Assembly (NCBI RefSeq): GCF_006874625.1
Contig: NZ_CP030034.1
Span: forward strand, 3,286,001-3,350,000
From: Bdellovibrio sp. NC01
GTDB taxonomy: Bacteria; Bdellovibrionota; Bdellovibrionia; Bdellovibrionales; Bdellovibrionaceae
Direction of reading: 5' to 3'
DNA: 64,000 nt
Shown here: in pieces, positions 1 to 10,035 of the stretch
How positions within the stretch are numbered: the stretch's first letter is position 1
Layout of the letters: every line of letters starts with the position of its first letter
Translations under genes and position numbers: made by a program
The notes under the pieces: generated by a model
What the model was told of the DNA's origin: nothing
Databases searched by the model: none
Seen by the model: the letters and a program-made list of their open reading frames with translations, nothing else

Positions 1-1235
1 GTGGTCACGAATATTCGGTCAGCGATGGTGACAATGCCTTTTACATCGTCACAAACAGCAATGCCAAAAATTTCCGTTTAATGACGACAGATCTTGCACA
101 CACTGACAGTAAATACTGGAAAGAAGTGATACCTCATCGTGACGATACCTATCTGCAAGATGTGACCGTCTTTAAAAAATATTTGATCCTGGATGAACGC
201 AAGAATGGACTGACGCAAATCCATGTGACCGATCGCCATGGCAATAATTCTTATTATATCCCATTTGCCGATCAAAGCTTCATGGCTGGCGTCGGTGATA
301 ATCGCGAATACGATAGCGAGACGCTACGTTTCGAGTATGAATCAATGCGTTTACCACCGTCGGTATTTGATATTAATTTGGTCACTCATAAACAAGAGCT
401 TAAAAAAACGCACGAAGTTCCGAACTATAATCCCGAGCACTATCGTACCGAGCGAATCTTCATCACAGCTCGCGACGGTGTGAAAGTTCCGGTGTCGCTC
501 ATCATGCGCAAAGACTTTCATAAAGACGGTACCGCACCCCTGTTGATTTATGGTTATGGTTCTTATGGCGCGAACATGGACCCATGGTTTAGCTCAGATG
601 TCTTCAGCCTTGTAGATCGCGGTTTTGTTTTTGCTCGCGCGCATATTCGTGGCGGTTCTGAAATGGGTCGTGACTGGTACGACACTGGCAGAACCTTACA
701 TAAGAAAAACACGTTCTTTGATTTTATCGACACAACGGATGCGCTGGTGAAAGAACGTTATGCGAATCCCAAAAAGCTTTATGCCATGGGTGGCAGTGCA
801 GGCGGTTTGTTGATGGGTGCGGTTATGAATCTTCGTCCCGATCTTTATCATGGCGTGGTCGCACAAGTGCCCTTCGTTGATGTCATCACAACGATGCTTG
901 ACGACTCTATTCCGCTGACAACGGGTGAATACGATGAATGGGGTAATCCGAATGAAAAGATGTATTACGATTACATCAAAACGTATTCGCCTTACGATAA
1001 CGTGGTCGATGCAAAATATCCGAATGTGCTAGTGACGACGGGCTTACACGATTCCCAAGTGCAATACTGGGAGCCCGCGAAATGGGTACCGAAGTTACGT
1101 GAACACAATAAGGGCAACAGCGTGATTCTGCTAAAAACCGATATGGATGCAGGACATGGTGGAGCTTCGGGACGCTTTGATCAGTTAAAAGAAACCGCAA
1201 CCGAATATGCTTTCATCTTGATGCTTGAGAAATAA
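1..1235 (+). CDS. ptrB: Oligopeptidase B (prolyl oligopeptidase family S9A), 3' part
   Basis: The gene runs off the left edge; the frame is open from base 3 and only the end of the beta-propeller plus the complete alpha/beta-hydrolase domain are present. The serine nucleophile motif GGSAGG (Ser codon at 795), an Asp in HDSQVQYWEPAKW (codon at 1050) and the His in AGHGGASGRFD (codon at 1155) form the expected catalytic triad. The segment GYGSYGANMDPWFSS and the R-G-G-S-E-M-G-R motif are typical of oligopeptidase B, which cleaves short peptides after basic residues. The family is usually about 680-700 residues. No signal peptide can be judged because the N-terminus lies outside the window. Confidence 0.9.
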   Translation, partial: GHEYSVSDGDNAFYIVTNSNAKNFRLMTTDLAHTDSKYWKEVIPHRDDTYLQDVTVFKKYLILDERKNGLTQIHVTDRHGNNSYYIPFADQSFMAGVGDNREYDSETLRFEYESMRLPPSVFDINLVTHKQELKKTHEVPNYNPEHYRTERIFITARDGVKVPVSLIMRKDFHKDGTAPLLIYGYGSYGANMDPWFSSDVFSLVDRGFVFARAHIRGGSEMGRDWYDTGRTLHKKNTFFDFIDTTDALVKERYANPKKLYAMGGSAGGLLMGAVMNLRPDLYHGVVAQVPFVDVITTMLDDSIPLTTGEYDEWGNPNEKMYYDYIKTYSPYDNVVDAKYPNVLVTTGLHDSQVQYWEPAKWVPKLREHNKGNSVILLKTDMDAGHGGASGRFDQLKETATEYAFILMLEK

Positions 1236-1237
1236 AA

Positions 1238-1271
1238 AAAGCCCTCTTCCGACAAAGAAGAGGGCTTTTTT
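1238..1271. terminator. Bidirectional intrinsic terminator between ptrB and acnA
   Basis: An 8-bp stem (1241-1248 with 1258-1265, GCCCTCTT/AAGAGGGC) has a 9-nt loop, an A-run on the left and a T-run on the right. It lies between two convergent genes and should serve both. Confidence 0.88.
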
Positions 1272-1288
1272 CTTTTTGAACAGTTTGA

Positions 1289-3967
1289 TTACATCAATTT
1301 GCGCAATACGTACTGAAGGATGCCACCGTTTTTGTAGTATTCCAACTCAACGGCTGTATCGATACGTGATCTTGCTTTGATTGTCTCTTTAGAGCCATTC
1401 GCACGAGTCACCACGACATTCAATTCTTCTTGCGGCTTCATTGTTTCAACACCTTGGATGTCGAAAGTTTCAGTGCCGTCGAAGTGCAAAGATTTTCTGT
1501 CTTGGCCGCCAGTGAATTGCAGCGGCAACACACCCATACCGACTAAGTTCGAACGATGGATACGTTCAAAACTTTCAGCCAATACGGCTTTCACGCCCAA
1601 TAGATTTGTACCTTTAGCTGCCCAGTCACGAGAAGAACCCGTGCCGTACTCTTTCCCTGCGATAACCACAAGCGGAGTATGATCTGCCTTGTACTTCATT
1701 GCAGCATCATAGATCGACATCGTCTCACCCGTTGGCGCATATTTCGTATTGCCACCTTCAGCACCACCCAACATTTCATTCTTAATACGGATGTTAGCGA
1801 AAGTACCACGCACCATCACTTCATCGTTACCACGGCGTGAACCGTACGAGTTGAAATCAATCGGTTGCACACCTTTTGAAATCAAGAAACGACCTGCAGG
1901 AGAATCTTTTTTAATACTGCCCGCTGGAGAGATATGGTCTGTCGTGATTGAATCGCCAAGAACCGCAAGAACTCTTGCGCCATTGATACCTTTCAATGCG
2001 CTTGGAGCTTTCTGCATGCCCGCAAAATACGGTGGATTCTTGATGTATGTACTTTCATCCCACGAATAAGTTTGTGACTCTGTTGTTTTGATTTTCTTCC
2101 AATCTTCAGTGCCATCGAATACGTTACCGTAACGAGACGTGAATTGGCGAACTTCAACCGCATGGTTCACAGCATCTTGGATTTCTTTATTTGTCGGCCA
2201 GATGTCTTTCAAATACACATCGTTGCCGTGGCTATCGTGTCCCAAAGAATCACGAGTGATATCAACCAGCATGCTACCCGCAATCGCGTGGGCAACCACC
2301 AACATTGGCGACGCCAAATAGTTGGCTTTTACATTCGGATTGATACGACCTTCGAAGTTACGGTTACCAGAAAGGACAGACGCCACAACCAAGTTGCCTT
2401 TTTCAACTGCATTAGCAATTGGTGTCGGAAGTGGACCCGAGTTACCGATACAAGTCGTGCAACCATAACCCACAAGGTTAAAGCCCAAATGATCAAGATA
2501 TTTTTGTACGCCTGATTTTTCCAAATAATCGCTAACAACTTGTGAGCCCGGAGCTAAAGACGTTTTGACCCAAGGTTTTACTTTCAAACCTTTTTCAACT
2601 GCCTTCTTCGCAACTAAACCGGCACCGATCATCACTGAAGGATTTGAAGTATTCGTACAGCTTGTGATCGCGGCGATTACAACATCACCGTGACCTACTT
2701 TGTAAGCTTCACCTTCGACAGTGGCAGCAGACGCCTCTTTAGAAGCTTTGCCTGCATCCACTGCAAAACCCGCAGTCAATTGTTTATGGAAATCATTTTT
2801 AGCATCCGTCAAAAGCACACGGTCTTGAGGACGCTTCGGCCCTGCAAGTGAAGGCACCACTTCAGACAAATTCAATTTCAATGTGTCAGAGAATGCGAAG
2901 TGTTCATCGTCGTCTGTGCGCCACATGCCGCACTCTTTAGCGTATGATTCTACGATGGAAACAGTTTCGTTATCACGGCCGCTTAATTTCAAGTACTTGA
3001 TTGTTTCTTCATCAATTGGGAAGAAACCGCAAGTTGCGCCGTACTCTGGAGCCATGTTGGCGATGGTTGCACGGTCAGCAAGCGAAAGGCCGGCAAGACC
3101 TGGGCCATAGAATTCTACGAACTTACCAACAACACCTTTTTTACGAAGCATTTGAGTCACAGTCAGAACCAAGTCGGTTGCTGTGGCACCTTCGTTGAGT
3201 TTGCCTTCCAAACGGAAGCCAATCACTTCAGGGATCAACATCGTCAACGGTTGACCTAACATCACCGCTTCCGCTTCGATACCACCGACACCCCAACCAA
3301 GAGCCGCCATACCGTTCACCATTGTCGTATGCGAATCCGTTCCGACAAGAGTATCTGGGAAGGCATAATCTCCAAGGTGACCTTTTGCGTGCCAGATTGT
3401 TTTTGCGATGTATTCAAGATTTACCTGATGGCAAATACCTGTGCCCGGAGGAACCACTTTGAAATTACGGAAAGCTTTCTGCCCCCATTTCAAAAAGTTG
3501 TAGCGTTCGTTATTTCTTTCGAACTCCATTTTCACGTTTTCTTCAAACGATGACGGAGAACCGAATGAATCCACCATCACCGAGTGGTCGATCACAAGAT
3601 CTACCGGTACAAGTGGATTGATTTTCGTTGGATCACCACCCAACGCTTTCATCGCGTCACGCATAGCTGCTAAGTCAACAACCGCTGGAACGCCGGTGAA
3701 GTCTTGCATCAAGACGCGCGCAGGGAAGAATGAAATTTCACGAGATAAAGAAGATTTGTCTAAGCTTAACAAAGAATCGATATCTTCTTTTGTTACGTGC
3801 ACACCGTCTTCGTGACGAAGCAAGTTTTCAAGAAGCACACGCAAAGACATCGGCAACTTTTTCAAGTTTGGATGCGATATCTTTTTCTGATTGAAGATGA
3901 TGTATTCTTTGGAACCGACTTTGAGTTTGTCTTTAGTTTTGAAACTATCTTTAGATTGAACCAACAT
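1289..3967 (-). CDS. acnA: Aconitate hydratase A
   Basis: Interconverts citrate and isocitrate in the TCA cycle. The protein is 892 residues, close to the usual AcnA/IRP1 length of about 890. The 4Fe-4S ligands are visible as SCTNTSNPS and [14 protein letters not shown], and the substrate-binding C-terminal swivel domain contains [11 protein letters not shown] chose the ATG at 3967 because GGAGG sits 5 nt upstream of it; an in-frame ATG eight codons upstream lacks such a site. With this start, 14 nt separate it from the upstream NUDIX gene, so the two probably share a transcript. Confidence 0.96.
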   Translation of the reverse strand: MLVQSKDSFKTKDKLKVGSKEYIIFNQKKISHPNLKKLPMSLRVLLENLLRHEDGVHVTKEDIDSLLSLDKSSLSREISFFPARVLMQDFTGVPAVVDLAAMRDAMKALGGDPTKINPLVPVDLVIDHSVMVDSFGSPSSFEENVKMEFERNNERYNFLKWGQKAFRNFKVVPPGTGICHQVNLEYIAKTIWHAKGHLGDYAFPDTLVGTDSHTTMVNGMAALGWGVGGIEAEAVMLGQPLTMLIPEVIGFRLEGKLNEGATATDLVLTVTQMLRKKGVVGKFVEFYGPGLAGLSLADRATIANMAPEYGATCGFFPIDEETIKYLKLSGRDNETVSIVESYAKECGMWRTDDDEHFAFSDTLKLNLSEVVPSLAGPKRPQDRVLLTDAKNDFHKQLTAGFAVDAGKASKEASAATVEGEAYKVGHGDVVIAAITSCTNTSNPSVMIGAGLVAKKAVEKGLKVKPWVKTSLAPGSQVVSDYLEKSGVQKYLDHLGFNLVGYGCTTCIGNSGPLPTPIANAVEKGNLVVASVLSGNRNFEGRINPNVKANYLASPMLVVAHAIAGSMLVDITRDSLGHDSHGNDVYLKDIWPTNKEIQDAVNHAVEVRQFTSRYGNVFDGTEDWKKIKTTESQTYSWDESTYIKNPPYFAGMQKAPSALKGINGARVLAVLGDSITTDHISPAGSIKKDSPAGRFLISKGVQPIDFNSYGSRRGNDEVMVRGTFANIRIKNEMLGGAEGGNTKYAPTGETMSIYDAAMKYKADHTPLVVIAGKEYGTGSSRDWAAKGTNLLGVKAVLAESFERIHRSNLVGMGVLPLQFTGGQDRKSLHFDGTETFDIQGVETMKPQEELNVVVTRANGSKETIKARSRIDTAVELEYYKNGGILQYVLRKLM

Positions 3968-3981
3968 GAGAGCCTCCGCTC

Positions 3982-4530
3982 TCAATTCCACTCCCCACGA
4001 AGGAATTTATCAAGCCAAAAGGCAGCGATCTGGGTTTTCACATCCGTCACTTTTCCGTCACGCACCATTTGCATAAGGTCTTTGGGATCAACTTCGGTGA
4101 CCTCAAGAAATTCTCCGTGATCGAGCTTTTGTTCAACATGAGTTAAATTTTTCGCAAGGTACAAATCAATGTGTTCATCCGAATAGCCGATGACGGGATG
4201 AATCGTGGTCAAGAAGGTCCAATCTTTGGCTTCATAACCTGTTTCTTCCATTAGTTCGCGGCGTGCGGTCACGATACTTTCCTCGCCTTTATCGCGTTTT
4301 CCCGCAGGGAATTCCAAAAACACTTGCTTCAAAGCATGGCGATATTGATGCACCATCACCACTTTGCCATTCGGAAGAAGCGGAATCATCAACGCAGCCC
4401 CGGGATGCTTAATATATTCCCGAACATAGGTCCTGCCATCAGGAGCCTGCACTTCATCTTGTTCAACTTTAAGGAAACGGCCACGGAAAACTTGGCGAGT
4501 GGAAAGAACTTTTTCAAAAAGATGCTTCAT
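3982..4530 (-). CDS. NUDIX hydrolase, ADP-ribose pyrophosphatase type
   Basis: A cytoplasmic NUDIX hydrolase of 182 residues. The full Nudix box is present: G-KRDKG-E, seven residues, then REL-M-EE-T-GY, which fits G-x5-E-x7-REUxEExGU exactly. The upstream segment ([28 protein letters not shown], here given in short as HPGAA...HQYRHA) and the order of elements resemble NudF/ADP-ribose pyrophosphatase, which splits ADP-ribose into AMP and ribose-5-phosphate. Substrate assignment is from family resemblance only. It precedes acnA by 14 nt and is probably co-transcribed with it. Confidence 0.85.
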   Translation of the reverse strand: MKHLFEKVLSTRQVFRGRFLKVEQDEVQAPDGRTYVREYIKHPGAALMIPLLPNGKVVMVHQYRHALKQVFLEFPAGKRDKGEESIVTARRELMEETGYEAKDWTFLTTIHPVIGYSDEHIDLYLAKNLTHVEQKLDHGEFLEVTEVDPKDLMQMVRDGKVTDVKTQIAAFWLDKFLRGEWN

Positions 4531-4698
4531 ATGTTTTCAGCGTCTCATAGGGATGTCGCTTTGTCGCATCTTAACTAAGGATGTAAATCTTAGTCTCGGC
4601 CTTCGTCCAAAGATGACATTTCACGATTGTCATTTGAGTCCGCACTCGCGGCCCGATAGTTATAACCGCTCGCATGTTGTCACTAATTAGGGGGATTG

Positions 4699-4995
4699 AT
4701 GAAAGCATTCATCACAGCACTATTTTTAACTTTAACGTCTTCACTTTCATTCGCAACGATTCCATGCACAGCAGAGGGCATCACTGAAGCCATGAGATCG
4801 TTCATTGATGAACAACCCATCTGCTTTTCACCTTGTGAAGCAGCGAAGGTTGAAAAAACTATTTATCAAGAAGGTCTAAGACTTTTAAACGAAAATTGCC
4901 CGATTGAAGATGCAAGTGCCTCTGAAGCCCGCACTGAACTTCTGCAACAAATTACAGAGACAGACGCAGCTTTGAATCGCATCTGCTCTCACTAA
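4699..4995 (+). CDS. Small secreted cysteine-containing protein, unknown function
   Basis: A 98-residue protein with a clear Sec signal peptide (MKAFITALFLTLTSSLSFA) and a mature part containing five cysteines (IPCTAEG, PICFSPCEAAK, NENCPIE, RICSH). AGGGGGA lies just upstream of the ATG at 4699; a TTG one codon earlier is less likely. The mature part looks helical and may be stabilised by disulfides in the periplasm. It is convergent with the histidine kinase gene, whose end is 1 nt away. I recognise no family. Confidence 0.7.
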   Translation: MKAFITALFLTLTSSLSFATIPCTAEGITEAMRSFIDEQPICFSPCEAAKVEKTIYQEGLRLLNENCPIEDASASEARTELLQQITETDAALNRICSH

Positions 4996-4996
4996 A

Positions 4997-6559
4997 TTAA
5001 GTCGTTTCAAACTTAGGAATTTTCACTCGAACGATTGTTCCGGAAACGCCATCGACTGACGCGCGATTTGCAACTTCAAGACTTCCACCGTGAAGCTCTG
5101 CAATCGTGCGCATGATGACTGAACCCAAGCCCAAAGAAAAATTCAGACCCTGGCTTTCTTCGCGACGTTTACGGCGCTCTTGACGTTTACCGAAGTTCGC
5201 CAGCGCATCTGCATCCATTCCCGGTCCATCATCTTTAATCGTGATCTGCACATATTCATCATTTGCCGTCAACGAAGCGTGAATGCCTTCCTTCGCATAG
5301 CGAGTGGCATTATCAAATGCATTTTTGAGTAAACGTAACAACAAGTACGAATCACCCAACACCATCGGCGGCTGACCGTGCATACCCTCGTCGTTAAATG
5401 TCCAACGGAATTGCGGAGCTGAACTTGAACGATAACGAACTTCCGAGCCGATCAATGTCGCCAAGTCCACAGCGTCGGTCGATTTTTTATAGTGGGGCTC
5501 ATCGAGTTCTGCGATCGTCATCAGTTTTTCTAGCAGCTCTTTGAAATATTCCACTTCTGCTGTGATCATCGTGAAAATTTCGTTGCGATCCGAGGGAGTC
5601 ATTTTATTGAAATGGAACTTCAAAGTTTCAAATGACGTCGTCAAACTTGTTAATGGCGTGCGCAAGTCATGGCCTAGTTCACTCAACAAGTTACTGCGCG
5701 CCATTTCTGTTTCACGCACACGATTCACCAGGCGTTCAATTTCATTGGCCATGCGATTGAAATCCAGAAGCAAGCCCCCGAATTCGTCGAAGGGTTTGAT
5801 ATCAAATCGTGCTTTCAAATCACCGCGCTCGAGGCTTAATAACACCGCACGCGCTTCGTCTGATTTTTTACGCAAATAATAGAATGTGATCGTCAATGCG
5901 AAGAACAGCGCAATCACAACAGTTGCGAAAGTAAAAATCCCTTGCGTGACAAACAATGGACCGCGGAATGGATTTCTTCTTTCATTCAGTACCAGATAGG
6001 CTTTTGTGCCTTCATGGTCTAAGCGCATGATCGTTGTGCGATCAAAGAAATTCCAGAACGTGTCTGACGAAGTTGTCGCATGTACTTCTTTTGGCAAATC
6101 CAACTTCGCAACTTCCGCTGGCAATTTACGAATTTTGTTATCAGAAATTACTTCACGCGTTTCAGAAATAATCCAAAACTCAGGTGCTTCACCGCCACCT
6201 GGAGGCGGAGGAGGAGGCCCCATGCGCGGACCACCAGGGCCACCCATCATACCTGGGCCCGGTGGAGGCGGAGGTGGAAAATTATCGCGAAATCCCTCTG
6301 CTGGAGGGCCGTGAGGCCCGTGGCCCCCTGGCATCCCCGGAGGCGGACCACCAGGACGTGGACCGAAAGGCATTTGTGGTAATGCCAAACCATTCGGATT
6401 ATTTTCAATCGAACGCGCGATGAAGAGCATCAGATTTTTGCGATGATCCCTAAACGCCAGATCAGAAAATTTAATAAGACACAAAAGCGAAATGGAACTT
6501 AATACAAGTGCTGCCGTAATACTCACAACGAAAACTTTTATATAAGTCCCACGCTTCAT
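4997..6559 (-). CDS. Membrane histidine kinase with Pro/Gly-rich periplasmic domain
   Basis: A 520-residue two-component sensor. TM1 is at about residues 10-32, then a periplasmic region containing an extraordinary Pro/Gly/Met/His-rich stretch (about 54-123) and a folded part, then TM2 (about 205-228), a HAMP linker, the HisKA H-box SELGHDLRTPLTSL, the N-box NAFDNATRYAKEG, the G1 box DDGPGMD and the G2 motif GLGSVIMRTIAELHGG. The catalytic residues appear intact. It follows its response regulator by 3 nt, so they are co-expressed and probably cognate. The ligand is unknown; the His/Met-rich low-complexity stretch could bind metal, but that is a guess. Confidence 0.9.
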   Translation of the reverse strand: MKRGTYIKVFVVSITAALVLSSISLLCLIKFSDLAFRDHRKNLMLFIARSIENNPNGLALPQMPFGPRPGGPPPGMPGGHGPHGPPAEGFRDNFPPPPPPGPGMMGGPGGPRMGPPPPPPGGGEAPEFWIISETREVISDNKIRKLPAEVAKLDLPKEVHATTSSDTFWNFFDRTTIMRLDHEGTKAYLVLNERRNPFRGPLFVTQGIFTFATVVIALFFALTITFYYLRKKSDEARAVLLSLERGDLKARFDIKPFDEFGGLLLDFNRMANEIERLVNRVRETEMARSNLLSELGHDLRTPLTSLTTSFETLKFHFNKMTPSDRNEIFTMITAEVEYFKELLEKLMTIAELDEPHYKKSTDAVDLATLIGSEVRYRSSSAPQFRWTFNDEGMHGQPPMVLGDSYLLLRLLKNAFDNATRYAKEGIHASLTANDEYVQITIKDDGPGMDADALANFGKRQERRKRREESQGLNFSLGLGSVIMRTIAELHGGSLEVANRASVDGVSGTIVRVKIPKFETT

Positions 6560-6562
6560 AAA

Positions 6563-7243
6563 TTAGTTCTGCTTCCATTGAAGACGATAACCAACACCAT
6601 ACACAGGCACGATTTGAATCGCATTACCTGCATCACGAAGTTTGATGCGCAGATGACTCATATGCGAATCGATCGTGCGATCAAAAAGATCCACGTTGTT
6701 ATCAAGTTGTAGAAGAATATTTTCACGTGTCACCACGTCGCCAGCTTTCTTAGCAAGAATCGCCAAGATATCGAACTGACGTTTCCCCAAGTTCAAAGGA
6801 TTACCACCTAAAAGAACCGTGCGTTTGCTGAAGTCCATCGTCAAAGGACCTACGGACAAAGAATTTTTCGCCGTCGCAGGTCCCTGGCGCTTCATCACTT
6901 TGTTCATACGAACTTTAAGCTCTTCCGTACCAAATGGTTTACGAAGATAATCGTCACCACCGATATTCATGCCTTTCACGACAGTTTCTTCATCAATGCG
7001 TGCACTCAAAAAGATAATTGGGACTTCTTTCCCTGCAGCACGAACTTTTTCGCAAAGCTCGATACCTGTGCCGTCAGGAAGATTCACGTCGAGCAGTAAA
7101 ATGTCGTAGGTCATCGAAGCCATCTTAGTCCACGCATCACCGATTGTTTCGGCAACCGCGACATCATAGTCACTATATTTAAGACTCATGCTGAGGCTTT
7201 TAGAAATCTGTGGATCATCTTCGACTAATAACACATTTAACAT
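6563..7243 (-). CDS. OmpR/PhoB-family response regulator
   Basis: 226 residues: a receiver domain (acidic pocket EDD near residue 8, phospho-acceptor Asp in ILLLDVNLPDG, switch Ser/Thr in FLSAR, conserved Lys in YLRKPF) followed by a winged-helix DNA-binding domain ending VYGVGYRL, diagnostic of the OmpR class. It is the first gene of an operon with the adjacent histidine kinase. A perfect tandem 11-bp direct repeat lies about 60 nt upstream of its start (7301-7322), which is the arrangement OmpR-class regulators bind, so autoregulation is likely. Target genes are unknown. Confidence 0.93.
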   Translation of the reverse strand: MLNVLLVEDDPQISKSLSMSLKYSDYDVAVAETIGDAWTKMASMTYDILLLDVNLPDGTGIELCEKVRAAGKEVPIIFLSARIDEETVVKGMNIGGDDYLRKPFGTEELKVRMNKVMKRQGPATAKNSLSVGPLTMDFSKRTVLLGGNPLNLGKRQFDILAILAKKAGDVVTRENILLQLDNNVDLFDRTIDSHMSHLRIKLRDAGNAIQIVPVYGVGYRLQWKQN

Positions 7244-7300
7244 TGTCCGCTCCTAACTGGGGCCTTTTCCATATTTTAACAAAGCCCTGCCCTGAGAGCG

Positions 7301-7322
7301 AATCCATAGTTAATCCATAGTT
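7301..7322. promoter_or_regulatory. Tandem 11-bp direct repeat, probable response-regulator box
   Basis: The unit AATCCATAGTT occurs twice with no spacer. OmpR/PhoB-class dimers bind head-to-tail on half-sites spaced 10-11 bp. The repeat is in the divergent region between the regulator gene and the L,D-transpeptidase-like gene and could control either or both. Confidence 0.6.
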
Positions 7323-7459
7323 TATGCAACTTTTGAGAAAGCATCTCAGAGTGAAACACTTTAAGCCCGCCCAATGTCTAGCTTCGACTTGGTACAGACG
7401 TGGATCACTTCTGACGAACTAGCCTTATATGTTGAAGAGCATTGAAGTAAATTGGAAAT

Positions 7460-8623
7460 ATGAGTCTACATAATATTGCGAAGATCGTTTTGCCGGTATT
7501 GATGAGTTCAACTGCATTTGCTGAAAGTGCATCTTATGAGGCCGTGTTGCCTGTGGGTGCGATTCGCAAAGACTCTACTATCACAGTGAAGAAAGTCGAA
7601 TCGACATCTTCATTTTTCAATCCAGCAGTAAAATCGACTACGACAGACACAGGATTTGAAACTCTCGATAATAATACTCTTTATAAAGTGCAATCGATTG
7701 AAAGTGCTGACACGTCTTCAGATACAGCGGATTTAAAGGCTCTTGCTAACAACAACCAACTTGTTGTGAATGAGTCCGACCTTTCCGCAAGCAATTCAAA
7801 TTGTGCAGCATCGGGCGGCTGTACTTTGAGCAATGATATTCCCGTTTATAAATCCGGTGGTTTTGATTTCATCAATTGGTTTTTAAATCTTTTCGGTCTT
7901 GGCGAAAAACCAAAATCGTTGGTCACTCCGATTGCTGCGAAAACAACTCCAAAAGAAGCGTCTGCTTTTGCGATGGAAAAAAAGGTTGAACAAGCCAATA
8001 CAATGCTGGGCCAACAAAAAGAGATGGTTCCAGCCTGCCAAAATGCTCTTCCAGATAATTTGAAAAACGATGCGAAGTTCAACTGTGGTTTACGTCAAGC
8101 TATGGAAGCTTTCAAAAAAGCGAAAGCCGATGGCAAAGTTGAAAAAGATGTTTTCATGTTCAATGACTTCTCTTCGGGTGGAGTCATGGGAAAAATGTAT
8201 TTCTTTAATTCGGATGGAACTCTTGCCAATGTGATTGATAAAAATCCTATTTGGGTTTCGCGTGGTGAAGGCGGTTTCGGTCAAGGTGTGGGATCTATGA
8301 AGACTCCGGATGGTGCGATTGCGACGAAAGCATATCGTCCACCTCGCGGTGGCAATATCCGTGACGGAATTGAACTTGTCGGTCTTGAAGCAGGTAATAA
8401 AGACATTTACGGTCGCGGCGTTCTTCTGCACGGCTGGGACCCCTACACTCCCACGCAAGGTTGCTTAGGAGTCGCCGGGACTATCGATACCATGAAACGC
8501 GGTCGCTCTGAACTTGGCGGTGAGCCACAATACTTAGATCAATTGAAACAAGGCCTTCTGAAAGATGGCGGCGTGATGATCTACAACTTCACACCCAATA
8601 AAGTTTCACAATGTTCTGGATAA
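7460..8623 (+). CDS. Secreted L,D-transpeptidase-like (YkuD_2-type) protein
   Basis: A 387-residue exported protein with signal peptide (MSLHNIAKIVLPVLMSSTAFA). The N-terminal half is Ser/Thr-rich and unrecognised. The C-terminal half (about 190-385) resembles the murein L,D-transpeptidase catalytic-domain family: a beta-rich start (GKMYFFNSDGT), a histidine in VLLHGWDP and the cysteine in TPTQGCLGV. L,D-transpeptidases make 3-3 peptidoglycan cross-links or attach proteins to the wall; the family usually shows Ser-x-Gly-Cys, and here Thr replaces Ser. The Cys nucleophile and His are kept, so activity is plausible. The ribosome-binding site is weak (GGAAAT just before ATG). Confidence 0.62.
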   Translation: MSLHNIAKIVLPVLMSSTAFAESASYEAVLPVGAIRKDSTITVKKVESTSSFFNPAVKSTTTDTGFETLDNNTLYKVQSIESADTSSDTADLKALANNNQLVVNESDLSASNSNCAASGGCTLSNDIPVYKSGGFDFINWFLNLFGLGEKPKSLVTPIAAKTTPKEASAFAMEKKVEQANTMLGQQKEMVPACQNALPDNLKNDAKFNCGLRQAMEAFKKAKADGKVEKDVFMFNDFSSGGVMGKMYFFNSDGTLANVIDKNPIWVSRGEGGFGQGVGSMKTPDGAIATKAYRPPRGGNIRDGIELVGLEAGNKDIYGRGVLLHGWDPYTPTQGCLGVAGTIDTMKRGRSELGGEPQYLDQLKQGLLKDGGVMIYNFTPNKVSQCSG

Positions 8624-8624
8624 T

Positions 8625-8655
8625 AAAAAAGCGAGAGTCACCTCTCGCTTTTTTT
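8625..8655. terminator. Bidirectional intrinsic terminator
   Basis: Stem GCGAGAG (8631-8637) pairs with CTCTCGC (8642-8648), with a 4-nt loop, preceded by A6 and followed by T7. It lies between the convergent L,D-transpeptidase-like and metallophosphoesterase genes. Confidence 0.88.
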
Positions 8656-9901
8656 ATTTAAAGATCTGACACGGAATCCCTGGTTCAGAAATCTGACAGA
8701 TAAAATCTGTTTCGCCATCATAAGATTTAATCGACGCCTTCCATTTTCCATTCACGTCTCTTTCGAGCAATGCATACCCGTGATCTGCTGGAAAAATAGT
8801 ATGTCCTGGTGGCACTAACTTCATAGCTTCAGGACTGAAGTAATCAAGGGCCGTACCGCTTTCACCAATGATCATCTCTGTAGGATGATTGCCTTGTGCG
8901 ATTTGGAATGCATGCACGTGACCTGCGTAAACCATCTTCACCTTTTTCGGCAATGGCAACTCGCGAGTGATGGCTTCCATATTGATATTGACCGGCGATA
9001 CTCCCGGGCCCGACCAACTTGGCGCTAAGCCCCAGATCGGGCGATGTGTGACCAGCCACACTTCTTTTTCTGGGCGAGCATTAATTGTCTCGACCATTTT
9101 TTTGTAGCGTTCACGCAAAGCTTTTCCTGCTTCTGATTTTGCCTCAACCGGTTTGTCATCCACAGTGGCATTATCGAAATTCACGATTAGGAAATCACCA
9201 AAGCTTGTGTAACGTGTCTCCTGGGCATCAACGCATTTTTCCTCACCTACCGGAGACAGAAGTTTATCGAAGCCTTCGTGGGCACGATTGCAATCTTCAT
9301 GATTACCGCGCACAAAGATCCAAGGTTTTTGACGAAGCACGTTTCCAGCAGGCGCTAAGAAGTCTGCTTCCCAAGGTTTATAGCCGTAACCCAAAGTGCC
9401 TTGAAAGTTTTTGCACTTAACTGGATCTGTGCATTCTTCACGGTAGTGATAATCGCCCACGTGAATGATCAGATCCGCATTTTCTTTTTCCGCTGAACGC
9501 ATCAGACGACTGAATGGCCATTCTTTTTCATCATCACAATTTTGGATGGGCCCTTTGCCATTTTTATTTTTAAGACGGCAGCCCGTATCGCCCATGATGA
9601 CAATTTTCTTTGGTGCTGTTGGAATATTGATCACGCCATTCGTACTTCTGACCACAGCTGCATCTTTTGGTAACGAAGCCTGGCACACCGTCGATTCATC
9701 AAACTTTAGCTTTTCCATTTGGATGCTTGAAAATTTTCTATCTGTTGATTCAACCGATACCGATTTGCACTCGACATCCTTCGCAGTCACCGTCTTAACA
9801 AATGATTGGCCTTCGTTCGCCATCCCCACATACGTCATAGAGTTGTGAGCACAAGACACAGATATAATCGCAATGGCCGCAACACCCAGCAGTTTTTTCA
9901 T
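8654..9901 (-). CDS. Secreted calcineurin-like metallophosphoesterase
   Basis: 415 residues with an N-terminal hydrophobic export signal ending near VSCAHNS, an imperfect lipobox, so it may be a lipoprotein. The two-metal phosphoesterase motifs follow in order: IMGDTGCR (GD), HVGDYHYRE (GDxH-like), VRGNHEDCNR (GNHE), THRPIWG and YAGHVHAFQ (GHxH). Such enzymes hydrolyse phosphomonoesters or diesters; the substrate is not predictable here. It faces a secreted tyrosine phosphatase across a 134-bp divergent region. Its end overlaps the terminator of the preceding gene by 2 nt. Confidence 0.85.
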   Translation of the reverse strand: MKKLLGVAAIAIISVSCAHNSMTYVGMANEGQSFVKTVTAKDVECKSVSVESTDRKFSSIQMEKLKFDESTVCQASLPKDAAVVRSTNGVINIPTAPKKIVIMGDTGCRLKNKNGKGPIQNCDDEKEWPFSRLMRSAEKENADLIIHVGDYHYREECTDPVKCKNFQGTLGYGYKPWEADFLAPAGNVLRQKPWIFVRGNHEDCNRAHEGFDKLLSPVGEEKCVDAQETRYTSFGDFLIVNFDNATVDDKPVEAKSEAGKALRERYKKMVETINARPEKEVWLVTHRPIWGLAPSWSGPGVSPVNINMEAITRELPLPKKVKMVYAGHVHAFQIAQGNHPTEMIIGESGTALDYFSPEAMKLVPPGHTIFPADHGYALLERDVNGKWKASIKSYDGETDFICQISEPGIPCQIFK

Positions 9902-9985
9902 AGAGAAAACCCTCTCTTTCCAGAGGAAACTTTAGAAAAGGGCCCACCTACGGTCAAATCATATGCAGTACAGGAATAATTAAAT

Positions 9986-10026
9986 TTGTACCCTGGATTT
10001 CTCTTTATCCATAAAGCTAGGTACAA
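9986..10026. promoter_or_regulatory. Inverted repeat in the divergent phosphatase promoter region
   Basis: TTGTACC (9986-9992) and GGTACAA (10020-10026) form perfect 7-bp arms separated by 27 bp, ending 9 nt before the tyrosine phosphatase start. It could be a regulator-binding site or mRNA leader structure; no regulator is identified. Confidence 0.35.
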
Positions 10027-10035
10027 CCCAGATCC

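Noticed and set aside
5541-6423. Several plus-strand ORFs opposite the histidine kinase
   Set aside because: They arise from the Pro/Gly-rich GC-rich coding stretch and have no start signals.
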